Shown here: one piece after another, positions 1 through 6,657 of the stretch
Numbering within the stretch: position 1 is the stretch's first letter
Layout: each line of letters begins with the position of its first letter
NCBI GenBank assembly: GCA_937874515.1
Contig: CALNBV010000125.1
Span: 1 to 10,444 of the forward strand
Direction of reading: 5' to 3'
DNA from: an uncultured Paenibacillaceae bacterium
Lineage (GTDB): Bacteria; Bacillota; Bacilli; Aneurinibacillales; Aneurinibacillaceae
DNA: 10,444 nucleotides
Made by a program: the position numbers and the translations under genes
Notes under the pieces: model-generated
Database searches by the model: none
What the model was told of the DNA's origin: nothing
The model's input: only the letters and a program-made list of their open reading frames with translations

Positions 1-48
1 ATGGGTTGGATGGATGAATATCCCCAACAAAAGGCGATTTCAGAATAA
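1..48 (+). CDS. 3' end of an upstream gene (partial)
   Basis: The first 16 codons are open in frame 1 and end in TAA at 46-48, with the next gene starting just downstream. Only 15 residues are visible, too few to identify the protein. Because the next gene is a COG3581-like component, whose usual partner is a BadF/BcrA-type ATPase activase (COG3580 and relatives), this could be the tail of that partner, but that is inference from context alone. The reading frame could also be incidental. Confidence 0.5.
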   Translation: MGWMDEYPQQKAISE

Positions 49-66
49 ATGAAAGAAGGGATCAAC

Positions 67-1662
67 ATGGGTATCCAGTATCGTACTAAATTGGAAGAAG
101 AGTTAGGTTTGGATCAACCGTCAAAAGAACAATGGTTTGATCCTGTTCCCCGCCACTTTCGCGCCAGTGAGAAAGATTCTACTACCCTTCTTGTGAGCGG
201 GTTAACCATGGCTCACGATTATCTCATTGAAGGGGCTTTAAAGGGATTAGGGTATCAGGTGAAACATATGGATTGTCCGGACATGGAATCCCTTCGTTTC
301 GGCAAGGAGTATGGCAATCGGGGCCAATGTAATCCTACCTATTTCACCGTAGGGAATTTAATTAAATATTTAACCCACCTGCGGGATGTGGAAGGGAAGT
401 CAAAAGAAGAAATTGTAAGCAAGTACTTGTTCGTCACTAGCGGATCTTGTGGCCCTTGCCGTTTTGGGACCTATGTTACCGAGTATCGCAAAGCCCTGCG
501 GGATGCAGGGTTTGATGGATTCCGGGTGCTTCTTTTCCAACAGCAAAGCGGGATTAAACAGGCGACAGGAGAAGAATCAGCCCTGAAGTTGGATACTTCT
601 TTCTTCATTTCTTTAGTAAAAGCATTGTTAATTGGTGATATTCTCAATGCCCTGGGATATCGCATCCGCCCCTATGAGTTGGAACCAGGGGCAACAGATG
701 CAGCTATGGAGCGGTGTAAGCAGGAGATTTACCAGGCGTTCCAGAAGAGAAAGGGATTAGGATCAGCCTTGCGGCGCTGCCGCAAGGAATTGGAAAAGGT
801 CAAAGTGGATCGAACCCTTGTGAAGCCCAAGGTAAGTATTATCGGTGAATTCTGGGCCATGACCACAGAAGGAGACGGAAATTACCAGTTGCAAAGCTTC
901 CTGGAAAAAGAGGGAGCCGAGGTGGAAGTCCAATCGGTGACAGCCTGGATTCTTTATCTACTCTGGGAAGGCCGTTATGACACCTTGAAACGGGTAAATT
1001 TAAGGAAAGAAGATGGCGGGCGGTATGGCTTAGAGGGGAAAAATCCATCCAAAAAATTAGCTTTATTGTGGACAGCCAATAAAGTACTGCGTTTGTTGTT
1101 CCAGTATTATGCTAAAGTGATGGGGCTAAAGGATTATCATTTGCCAGATATGGACGAAATGGCCCAAGCAGCCCAGGAGCATTATGATAACCAGCTTCGG
1201 GGTGGGGAAGGCCACATGGAAGTTGGGAAATTAATATTAAACGTGGTGAAAAAGAAGGTAAATATGACAGTCTCCGTGAAACCCTTTGGATGTATGCCAT
1301 CCTCCGGGGTGTCAGACGGGATTCAGTCCCTTATTACGGAGAAGTATCCTGATGCCATTTTCCTTCCCATTGAAACCACAGGGGATGGAGCTGTCAATGT
1401 GTACAGCCGCATTCAAATGGCTTTGTTTAAAGCAAAACAAGTCGCCCAAAAGGAATTTAGTGAAGCACTAGATGAAAAAGGATATACCCTAAGCCAATTG
1501 CAAGGGAATAGGGATCACTATCCCATTCTCACCCATCCTTTAAAAACAGCAAAACATAAGGTTGCCTCCACCGCAGCCAATGTGGTGTATGATTTGCCTA
1601 CGACTACGAAATCACAGTCCTATTCTTCCTATGGACAAGAGCATGAAGTAAACGAAGCATAA
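67..1662 (+). CDS. Acyl-CoA dehydratase/activase-related Fe-S protein (COG3581-like)
   Basis: A 531-residue protein if started at ATG 67, which has the SD-like AAGAAGGG (53-60) six bases upstream; an in-frame ATG at 49 would add six residues but has only a weak AAAGGCG upstream. The sequence resembles the large proteins related to 2-hydroxyglutaryl-CoA dehydratase components and their activases. Visible marks are C70 in MDCPD, C88 in RGQCNPTYF, the pair C128/C131 in SGSCGPCRFG, an LLFQQQSG segment, and C409 in KPFGCMPSSGVSDG followed by IETTGDGAVN. In the better known members such cysteines hold an Fe-S cluster that takes part in ATP-driven low-potential electron transfer. The substrate of this branch is unknown. 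No membrane segment is evident, so it is probably cytosolic. It follows another reading frame by 18 bp and is followed by a strong terminator, so it is probably last in its operon. Family assignment is from recalled motifs. Confidence 0.8.
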   Translation: MGIQYRTKLEEELGLDQPSKEQWFDPVPRHFRASEKDSTTLLVSGLTMAHDYLIEGALKGLGYQVKHMDCPDMESLRFGKEYGNRGQCNPTYFTVGNLIKYLTHLRDVEGKSKEEIVSKYLFVTSGSCGPCRFGTYVTEYRKALRDAGFDGFRVLLFQQQSGIKQATGEESALKLDTSFFISLVKALLIGDILNALGYRIRPYELEPGATDAAMERCKQEIYQAFQKRKGLGSALRRCRKELEKVKVDRTLVKPKVSIIGEFWAMTTEGDGNYQLQSFLEKEGAEVEVQSVTAWILYLLWEGRYDTLKRVNLRKEDGGRYGLEGKNPSKKLALLWTANKVLRLLFQYYAKVMGLKDYHLPDMDEMAQAAQEHYDNQLRGGEGHMEVGKLILNVVKKKVNMTVSVKPFGCMPSSGVSDGIQSLITEKYPDAIFLPIETTGDGAVNVYSRIQMALFKAKQVAQKEFSEALDEKGYTLSQLQGNRDHYPILTHPLKTAKHKVASTAANVVYDLPTTTKSQSYSSYGQEHEVNEA

Positions 1663-1669
1663 CCTTACT

Positions 1670-1711
1670 AACCGGCATCTACAACTATGTACATGCCGGT
1701 TCATTCTTTTC
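1670..1711 (+). terminator. Rho-independent terminator after the Fe-S protein gene
   Basis: AACCGGCAT (1670-1678) pairs with ATGCCGGTT (1693-1701). After one C/C mismatch the stem continues with TAC/GTA, leaving a six-base loop. The hairpin is followed by a T-rich tail (TCATTCTTTTC). It lies eight bases after the stop codon of the upstream gene and fits a classical intrinsic terminator. Confidence 0.85.
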
Positions 1712-1735
1712 AAGAGTGGAAAAAAAGGCTATGAT
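1707..1735 (+). promoter_or_regulatory. Candidate sigma-A promoter for dgkB-rlmCD
   Basis: TTTTCA (1707-1712) and TATGAT (1730-1735) are separated by 17 bases and lie between the preceding terminator and the dgkB ribosome binding site AAGGTGGAG (1757-1765). The -10 box matches consensus at five of six positions, the -35 box at four. A promoter is needed here because a terminator precedes it, but the exact boxes are a by-eye assignment. Confidence 0.45.
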
Positions 1736-1770
1736 AAGAAGCATATTAAACAATGTAAGGTGGAGTTGCA

Positions 1771-2649
1771 ATGAAACGCGCGCGACTGATTTATAATCCG
1801 ACTGCTGGACGTGAGGAAGTTCGTAAACGGATTCCGGAAATATTAGATATCTTAGAAAGTGCCGGGTTCGAAACTTCTTGCCATGGGACAAAAGGGCCAG
1901 GAGATGCCATGCGGGCTGCGCGCAAAGCGGTAGACAGTCGATTTGATTTAGTAATTGCTGCTGGCGGAGATGGAACCGTTTCCGAAGTCATCAACGGCCT
2001 GGCTGAACAGCCCTATCGTCCCGCTTTGGGAATTATACCCGCAGGAACGACCAACGATTTCGCCCGGGCCATTGGTCTGCCTCGTTCCATTTTGAAGGCG
2101 ACGGAAGTCATTGCTAAAGGGAAAGCAACACCCATAGATATTGGAAAAATTAATGATAAATATTTTATAAATATTGCTGGTGGGGGGGTATTAACCACCC
2201 TTACCTATGAAGTGCCTAGTAAGCTGAAAACCTTGCTAGGTCAAATGGCTTACTATATGAAAGGGTTGGAAAAACTCCCTTCCCTGACACCAATCCAGAT
2301 GAAGATTCAGGCGGATCATTATGTGATTGAAGATGAAATCATGATGTTCCTCATTGCCAACAGCAACTCTGTAGGGGGCTTTGAAAAGATTGCCCCCAAT
2401 GCCCGTTTAAATGACGGGATGTTTGATATCCTGATTATTAAAAAGATGTCTCTTCCTGAGTTTATTCGGGTGGCGACCATGGCCTTAAAAGGGGAACATA
2501 TTCATGATCCTGGTGTCATTTATTTTCAAACGAAAACACTCAAGGCAACCTCTCCAGAAAAAGTAGTTTTAAATTTAGATGGTGAAATCGGGGGGAAATG
2601 CCCCTGTACTTTTACCACACTGCCAAGGCATATTCGGTTAATTCTTTAA
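1771..2649 (+). CDS. dgkB: Diacylglycerol kinase (DgkB/YegS-like lipid kinase)
   Basis: A 292-residue soluble lipid kinase that phosphorylates diacylglycerol to phosphatidic acid using ATP, recycling the diacylglycerol released by lipoteichoic acid synthesis in Gram-positives. The N-terminal YNPTAGRE (8-15) and the glycine-rich nucleotide loop GGDGTVSEVINGL (65-77) are hallmarks of the DAGK catalytic family. PAGTTNDFARA (90-100) is the second conserved loop. NLDGE (268-272) near the C-terminus matches the conserved DGE motif around the catalytic acid in this family. The length is normal (roughly 290-310 residues). ATG 1771 has AAGGTGGAG five bases upstream. It precedes rlmCD by 29 bp, the neighbourhood I recall for dgkB (yerQ) and yefA in Bacillus. 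A run of seven G occurs at about 2181-2187 inside the gene; the frame is intact there. Confidence 0.95.
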   Translation: MKRARLIYNPTAGREEVRKRIPEILDILESAGFETSCHGTKGPGDAMRAARKAVDSRFDLVIAAGGDGTVSEVINGLAEQPYRPALGIIPAGTTNDFARAIGLPRSILKATEVIAKGKATPIDIGKINDKYFINIAGGGVLTTLTYEVPSKLKTLLGQMAYYMKGLEKLPSLTPIQMKIQADHYVIEDEIMMFLIANSNSVGGFEKIAPNARLNDGMFDILIIKKMSLPEFIRVATMALKGEHIHDPGVIYFQTKTLKATSPEKVVLNLDGEIGGKCPCTFTTLPRHIRLIL

Positions 2650-2678
2650 TTTTTAGAAGAAGGTAAAAAGGTGAACTA

Positions 2679-4076
2679 ATGGCACATAAACAGAAGTCAA
2701 TCAAGAGTAGCGGTCCTGTGGAAAAAAATGAGGAGTTTGAAATCGAAATAGAGGATCTTACCCACGAAGGAAATGGTGTGGGAAAGCTTGACGGATATAC
2801 ATTTTTTATTCCTGGTGTCCTACCTGGGGAGCGGGTTCGGGCAAAAGCGGTCAAGTTGAAAAAACAGTACGGGTTTGCCCGTCTTCTGGAAATCATCACC
2901 CCATCAGAAGAACGGGTAGACCCAATTTGTCCTGTTTTTAAACGGTGTGGCGGATGTACTCTGCAACATACCACTTATGAGTCTCAATTAGCATTTAAAC
3001 ACCGTATGGTAGAAGAAAACGTGCGCCGCATTGGCAAAATTGAAGGGGTTCCCATCCATCCTACGATCGGAATGATCAAACCCTGGCGCTATCGCAATAA
3101 ATCCCAGGTTCCCTTTGGAGAAGAAGAGGGAGGATTAATCGGGGGCTTCTATGCTATGCGGACCCATGAAATCATCGATATAGAAGAGTGTCTCATCCAG
3201 CATGAAACCAGTGACCTCATCGTGAAAAAAGTAAAAGAGATTGGGAAGAAACACGGAATTACGGCCTATCGGGAGGAAGACCATAAAGGCTTGCTGCGCC
3301 ATGTAGTGAGCAAAGTGGGTTTTGCTACAGGCGAAGTCATGGTGGTTCTTGTGACCAATGGTAAAATAATTCCTAATGAGTGGGCCTTTATCCAAGAGTT
3401 GTCCCAAACCATCCCAGGCATTAAAAGCATTGTGCAAAACGTTAATACGAAGCGGACCAACGTCATCTTTGGGGATAAAACCAAGGTGTTATGGGGCGAA
3501 GCCTATATTTATGACACCATTGGCCGCATTAAATTCGCTATTTCTGCTCGCTCTTTCTATCAGGTGAATCCAGTGCAAACAGAGCGGTTGTATTCCAAAG
3601 CCCTGGAGTATGCCAATCTCACAGGGAAGGAAAATGTCATTGATGCTTATTGTGGTATAGGCACCATTTCTCTGTTCCTGGCTCAAAAAGCAAAGCATGT
3701 GTACGGGGTAGAAGTTGTGCCAGATGCCATTGAAGATGCTAATCGGAATGCCGCATTAAACGGCATGGAAAATGTGACTTTTGCTGTAGGGGAAGCGGAA
3801 AAGGTTATTCCCCAGTGGTACAAAGAAGGCCATCAGGCCGATGTGATTGTGGTGGATCCACCACGTAAAGGCTGCGATGATGCCTTATTGCAAACTATGA
3901 TAGAAATGAAACCGGAGCGGATTGTGTATGTATCCTGTAATCCTTCTACCCTAGCAAGGGATTTGCGGGTGTTAGAGGATGGGGGCTATCGGACAGTGGA
4001 AGTGCAGCCGGTGGATATGTTTCCTCATACGACGCACGTGGAGTGTGTGGCGTGGATGGAGAGGGTGGAGAAATAG
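2679..4076 (+). CDS. rlmCD: 23S rRNA (uracil-C5)-methyltransferase RlmCD
   Basis: A 465-residue SAM-dependent RNA m5U methyltransferase of the RlmD/TrmFO-independent TrmA-like family. In Bacillus the single homologue methylates both U747 and U1939 of 23S rRNA. An N-terminal TRAM RNA-binding domain covers about 16-75. Four cysteines, C84, C90, C93 (CPVFKRCGGC) and C171, are placed like the 4Fe-4S ligands of RlmD. The catalytic domain shows FYQVN (293-297), the SAM motif DAYCGIGT (322-329), VDPPRKG (392-398), the nucleophile C420 in SCNPSTLARDL, and E455 in HVECVAW as the probable general base. ATG 2679 has AAAAAGGTG (2665-2673) upstream. It is probably co-transcribed with dgkB. It is the last backbone gene before the AT-rich island, and complete to its 3' end. 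Confidence 0.95.
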   Translation: MAHKQKSIKSSGPVEKNEEFEIEIEDLTHEGNGVGKLDGYTFFIPGVLPGERVRAKAVKLKKQYGFARLLEIITPSEERVDPICPVFKRCGGCTLQHTTYESQLAFKHRMVEENVRRIGKIEGVPIHPTIGMIKPWRYRNKSQVPFGEEEGGLIGGFYAMRTHEIIDIEECLIQHETSDLIVKKVKEIGKKHGITAYREEDHKGLLRHVVSKVGFATGEVMVVLVTNGKIIPNEWAFIQELSQTIPGIKSIVQNVNTKRTNVIFGDKTKVLWGEAYIYDTIGRIKFAISARSFYQVNPVQTERLYSKALEYANLTGKENVIDAYCGIGTISLFLAQKAKHVYGVEVVPDAIEDANRNAALNGMENVTFAVGEAEKVIPQWYKEGHQADVIVVDPPRKGCDDALLQTMIEMKPERIVYVSCNPSTLARDLRVLEDGGYRTVEVQPVDMFPHTTHVECVAWMERVEK

Positions 4077-4100
4077 GACTACTCAAAACAATGATAAATA

Positions 4101-4177
4101 AAGGGTTTCCTGACATTGCATTTTTCGTTTGACTATTTTTACGAAGATGCTGATGCCCGGGAAACCCTTATTTTTAT
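4101..4177 (+). terminator. Extended-hairpin terminator closing the backbone block
   Basis: AAGGGTTTCC (4101-4110) pairs perfectly with GGAAACCCTT (4160-4169), followed by ATTTTTATT. The 49-base interior is itself structured: GCAT (4118-4121) pairs with ATGC (4147-4150) and TTCGT (4124-4128) with ACGAA (4141-4145), so the whole could form one long, interrupted hairpin. It begins 24 bases after the rlmCD stop. The long stem with T-rich tail fits an intrinsic terminator; the large interior is unusual. Confidence 0.7.
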
Positions 4178-4191
4178 TCTAGTTACCCTAT

Positions 4192-4209
4192 TTAATGAAA
4201 TTAATGAAA
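4192..4209. repeat. Tandem 9-bp duplication TTAATGAAA
   Basis: TTAATGAAA occurs twice head to tail at 4192-4200 and 4201-4209, at the point where the composition becomes AT-rich. It may be a simple slippage product, a weak regulator site, or a scar at the island boundary; nothing in the sequence decides among these. Confidence 0.6.
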
Positions 4210-4236
4210 TATCTTGTTAAAAGTGCGCAATTTTGG

Positions 4237-4299
4237 ATATAACATAGATAATTGATATATAACATGGTTGGTGTTATATTATAAATGAAAATGTTGTAT
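4237..4299. promoter_or_regulatory. Symmetric four-half-site operator of the toxin-antitoxin operon
   Basis: ATATAACA occurs at 4237-4244 and 4257-4264. Its reverse complement TGTTATAT is at 4272-4279, and a one-mismatch copy TGTTGTAT is at 4292-4299. Same-orientation copies are exactly 20 bp apart, and both the inner and the outer pair share one symmetry centre at 4268. This is the layout expected for cooperative binding of dimers on one face of the helix. The inner pair overlaps the predicted promoter, so binding would repress. The likely ligand is the winged-helix protein encoded immediately downstream, since AbiEi-type antitoxins are known to autorepress by binding inverted repeats. Confidence 0.75.
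4252..4280 (+). promoter_or_regulatory. Sigma-A-type promoter of the toxin-antitoxin operon
   Basis: TTGATA (4252-4257) and TATATT (4275-4280) are separated by 17 bases, giving good matches to the -35 and -10 consensus. Transcription would start near 4287, leaving a leader of about 29 nt before the TTG start at 4316. Both boxes lie within the inner operator half-sites, so repressor and RNA polymerase should compete. Confidence 0.7.
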
Positions 4300-4315
4300 T
4301 AAAGAGGTGGTACCA

Positions 4316-5293
4316 TTGATAAATGCTCTTTTAGCATATTTAAAAGAAAATATTGATGATAAAGTAAGTATTAATGTTTTAGATGGAAAGGATCGCTTCC
4401 CTTTAATTATATTGGAGCTTTATGATTTATATCAGATGAAAATCCTTGATGAAACTTGTTTATTAATCGGAATTATTAATAAAGCACCTGGATTAGATGA
4501 AATAAAAAAACACATAAAGTTACTACGAAAAAATTATGATGGTCCTATAGTACTCTCGTTCAAGTCAATAACTTCGTTTAGAAGAAAGAGTTTAATTGGG
4601 AATAGAATTCCATTTGTGGTAAGTGATGGCCAAATGTACTTACCGTTTTTAGGATTGGATTTAAAGAGGATTGCAAAAGAACATATTGAGCCTATTGAGA
4701 AATTCACCAACTCAACTCAATTAACTTATTTATACTTTTTATATAATAAAAATTTGCAAATTCATGGGAAAGACTTGGCAAAGAAAATAAACGTTTCTCA
4801 TATGACAGCTTCTAGAGCTTTAAATGAATTATATATGCTGAATTTATTGACTTATGATACTGGTGGGGAAAACGGAAGAACTAAAATATATAAAAGAATC
4901 GATGATCCAGAATTTTACTTCCGTGGTAAAGAATATATAAGAAATCCATTAAGCCAAACTGTCTACGTTGAAGAAGTTACAGTAGATTGTTTAGTAGCTG
5001 GATTAGAGGCACTCTCCATGATATCAATGATTAATCCACCAAAAAGGCCAGTAAGAGCTACCTCTAAACAAAATGTTAAAGCAATAAATAAACATATTGT
5101 TAAAAATAGAGATAGGATTGCCGATCAAAATTTTGTAGAATTACAGATATGGAACTATGATCCAAAAATATTAAGCGAAAATAATTATGTGGATATCGTT
5201 TCTTTAGCACTATCTGTAAGCGATTTTAACGATGAAAGAATAGATCAGGCAATAGAGGAAAGGTTAAAAGGTGAGCTATGGTATACGGAATAG
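4316..5293 (+). CDS. Winged-helix regulator, probable AbiEi-like antitoxin
   Basis: A 325-residue protein. The TTG at 4316 is chosen because AAAGAGGTGG (4301-4310) lies five bases before it; an in-frame GTG at 4307 would sit inside that SD. Residues 1-125 form an unfamiliar N-terminal domain ending in RRKSLIGNRIPFVVSDGQMYLP (split here: RRKSLIGNRI then PFVVSDGQMYLPFLG), which I associate with Firmicute proteins annotated as MarR-family regulators. Residues 134-195 look like a winged helix, with recognition helix near SHMTASRALNELYMLNLL (161-178) and a wing around TGGENGRTKIY. The C-terminal 120 residues are of unknown fold. It overlaps the nucleotidyltransferase by 16 bp and sits behind a symmetric operator. 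The expected role is to neutralise the partner and repress the operon. In classical AbiEi the winged helix is N-terminal; here it is central, so this is a divergent or different antitoxin type. Confidence 0.75.
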   Translation: MINALLAYLKENIDDKVSINVLDGKDRFPLIILELYDLYQMKILDETCLLIGIINKAPGLDEIKKHIKLLRKNYDGPIVLSFKSITSFRRKSLIGNRIPFVVSDGQMYLPFLGLDLKRIAKEHIEPIEKFTNSTQLTYLYFLYNKNLQIHGKDLAKKINVSHMTASRALNELYMLNLLTYDTGGENGRTKIYKRIDDPEFYFRGKEYIRNPLSQTVYVEEVTVDCLVAGLEALSMISMINPPKRPVRATSKQNVKAINKHIVKNRDRIADQNFVELQIWNYDPKILSENNYVDIVSLALSVSDFNDERIDQAIEERLKGELWYTE

Positions 5294-6030
5294 AAAAATT
5301 TAAAGAGTATTTTGGGGATTATACAGGTCAATACGTTTTTATAGGTGGAACAGCTTGCAGTATTTTATTGGATGAAATTGGCTCAACCTTCAGGGCAACA
5401 AAGGACTTAGATATGGTATTAATAATTGAAGCCATAGATGAATCTTTTGGTGCTACATTTTGGGAATTTATCGAAGATGGTGGTTATGAACATAAACAAA
5501 AAAGTACTGGGGATGAGCAGTTCTATCGTTTTTCAAAGCCTCGAGAAGTTGGTTTTCCAGCAATGATTGAATTATTTAGTCGTAAACCGGATAAGATAAA
5601 ACTACAATTTGATTCCGTACTAACTCCTATACATCTTAGTGATAGCGTAGCAAGTTTGTCAGCAGTATTACTTAATGATGCATACTATGAACTGCTTCTA
5701 AATGGGAAAACTATCATCGATGGATATTCTGTTTTGGAAATTGAATATATTTTGTTATTTAAAATAAAAGCTTGGATGGATCTTTTTGAACGAAAAGAAG
5801 CGGGAAATCAAATCGTTTCTAGGGACATTAACAAGCATAAGAATGATATTTTCCGGCTATTAGTTAATGTATCACCTTCAAGCACAATTCAAATTAGTAA
5901 TGAAATTCATGAAGATGTAAAACGGTTTATTGACAGAATTTCCAACGAAAAAGTAGATTTGAAAAATCTCGGAATTAGAACGGCTAGTTTCGTAGAATTG
6001 CTTGACAGAATAAGAAAGCTTTATAAATAG
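5278..6030 (+). CDS. AbiEii/DUF1814-like nucleotidyltransferase, probable toxin
   Basis: A 250-residue protein of the DNA polymerase beta-like nucleotidyltransferase superfamily. FIGGTACSILL (21-31) gives the GG(S/T) loop. FRATKDLDM (38-46) carries the paired metal-binding aspartates D43 and D45. A distal FKIKAWMDL (161-169) followed by RDINKHKNDIFRL (182-194) resembles the K...D motif of AbiEii/MenT-type toxins. Known toxins of this group (AbiEii, MenT) act as nucleotidyltransferases, MenT3 adding pyrimidines to tRNA acceptor ends; the target here is unknown. ATG 5278 has AAAAGGTG just upstream, inside the antitoxin gene, and the 16-bp overlap indicates translational coupling. Expected to act in the cytosol and to be activated when the antitoxin is limiting, for instance during phage infection. 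A non-toxin housekeeping role is less likely given the partner. Confidence 0.78.
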   Translation: MVYGIEKFKEYFGDYTGQYVFIGGTACSILLDEIGSTFRATKDLDMVLIIEAIDESFGATFWEFIEDGGYEHKQKSTGDEQFYRFSKPREVGFPAMIELFSRKPDKIKLQFDSVLTPIHLSDSVASLSAVLLNDAYYELLLNGKTIIDGYSVLEIEYILLFKIKAWMDLFERKEAGNQIVSRDINKHKNDIFRLLVNVSPSSTIQISNEIHEDVKRFIDRISNEKVDLKNLGIRTASFVELLDRIRKLYK

Positions 6031-6060
6031 AAAAGCACTCGACTACAGGGTGTCTTTTTT
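6031..6060 (+). terminator. Possible weak terminator overlapping the next gene's SD
   Basis: AAAGCAC (6032-6038 region) can pair with GTGTCTTT (6050-6057), with one bulged base, around an 11-base loop, and a run of seven T ends at 6060. It starts right after the toxin stop codon. The same bases carry the AGGGTG (6047-6052) that would be the ribosome binding site of the next gene, so the structure could instead act as an attenuator or translation mask. The stem is short and rated accordingly. Confidence 0.4.
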
Positions 6061-6061
6061 T

Positions 6062-6328
6062 ATGCCAAAGAAGCATGTTGTTGATGCAAATATAACTTCA
6101 AAGCTAGAAAACCTAACGCTTCATGAAGTAATGAAAATTGTTTTTTTAGAGGCTGAAAATGGCACAATGCATGCAGCTAAACTTGCTGATGAAATATATA
6201 ATCGTAGGCTTTATTTACAGAAAAACTGTAAAAAATCACAATATACCCAAATTAGAGCTAGATGTGGGCATTACCCAGAATTGTTTGAGGCTTTACCAGG
6301 TAACTATATAAAATTAAAGGAGGTTTAA
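6062..6328 (+). CDS. Small HARE-HTH-like winged-helix protein
   Basis: An 88-residue protein if started at ATG 6062; a GTG at 6050 would add four residues. AGGGTG (6047-6052) precedes the ATG by nine bases and overlaps the GTG, so ATG is preferred. Nearly the whole chain fits the pattern of HARE-HTH domains: an N-terminal helix (LHEVMKIVFLEA), the GTMHAAKLADEIYNR helix-turn segment, a QYTQIRARCGHYPELFEAL helix and a terminal GNYIKL strand. HARE-HTH domains are known from RNA polymerase delta, ASXL proteins and many restriction enzymes, where they are thought to contact DNA or chromatin. As a standalone protein it may supply DNA binding to the two unknown proteins that follow. The next gene starts three bases after its stop codon, which indicates one operon. 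Fold assignment is by recalled pattern, not by search. Confidence 0.65.
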   Translation: MPKKHVVDANITSKLENLTLHEVMKIVFLEAENGTMHAAKLADEIYNRRLYLQKNCKKSQYTQIRARCGHYPELFEALPGNYIKLKEV

Positions 6329-6331
6329 ATA

Positions 6332-6646
6332 ATGACTGGTGAAACACTATGGAATACCATTATCGCAAGACTATCATCTGTGGATGAAGAGCTACAAACC
6401 ACGACCGGCCTTTGGTTCAGAGCATCATCAAATGATGGAAGATTGTATGTTGACAAGGCTACTGAGCATACACTTTCTAGTAATCTATCTATGCAAAGGT
6501 CAATATCAAAGAAAGATTTCTTATATGTACAGTCGTATTATGAGCGGTGGACTAATGGAGAAACTGGCATAAGACATGAGGTTAGTAGGAAATCAAGAAA
6601 CACTGCTTATATTTTTGCCTTGATAGAAAGATTTATTAATGGTTAG
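6332..6646 (+). CDS. Hypothetical 104-residue protein
   Basis: I cannot assign a function. ATG 6332 has the best SD in the island, AAAGGAGGT (6316-6324), seven bases upstream and inside the end of the preceding gene. The protein shows an LWFRASSNDGRLYVDKAT stretch likely to be beta strands, an ISKKDFLYVQSYYERW helix, and a C-terminal EVSRKSRNTAYIFALIERF segment with an SRN-x-AYI signature I associate with small domains found beside or fused to nucleases and helicases in defence loci. There is no signal peptide or membrane segment. Its three-base gap from the HARE-HTH-like gene and eleven-base gap to the next gene argue that the three are co-expressed and may act together. Alternative: an accessory DNA- or RNA-binding subunit. 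Confidence 0.7.
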   Translation: MTGETLWNTIIARLSSVDEELQTTTGLWFRASSNDGRLYVDKATEHTLSSNLSMQRSISKKDFLYVQSYYERWTNGETGIRHEVSRKSRNTAYIFALIERFING

Positions 6647-6657
6647 AAGGTGAGAAG

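Noticed and set aside
471..1300. Minus-strand open frames of 60-70 codons inside the Fe-S protein gene
   Set aside because: They lack ribosome binding sites and are shadows of a well supported plus-strand gene.
2181..2187. Run of seven G in dgkB as a phase-variation tract
   Set aside because: The frame is intact, the run encodes conserved glycines, and dgkB is a housekeeping gene.
2612..3698. Minus-strand open frames of up to 120 codons across the dgkB end and rlmCD
   Set aside because: They run antisense to conserved catalytic motifs of rlmCD and have no recognisable protein features.
6002..6030. Perfect TTGACA (6002-6007) near the end of the nucleotidyltransferase gene as promoter of the downstream cassette
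   Set aside because: The nearest good -10 (TATAAA, 6022-6027) is only 14 bases away and nothing suitable lies at 16-18; the hexamer also encodes part of the protein.
6339..6572. A 77-codon plus-strand frame overlapping the 104-residue unknown gene
   Set aside because: It has no own SD, while the overlapping gene has AAAGGAGGT at the right distance.
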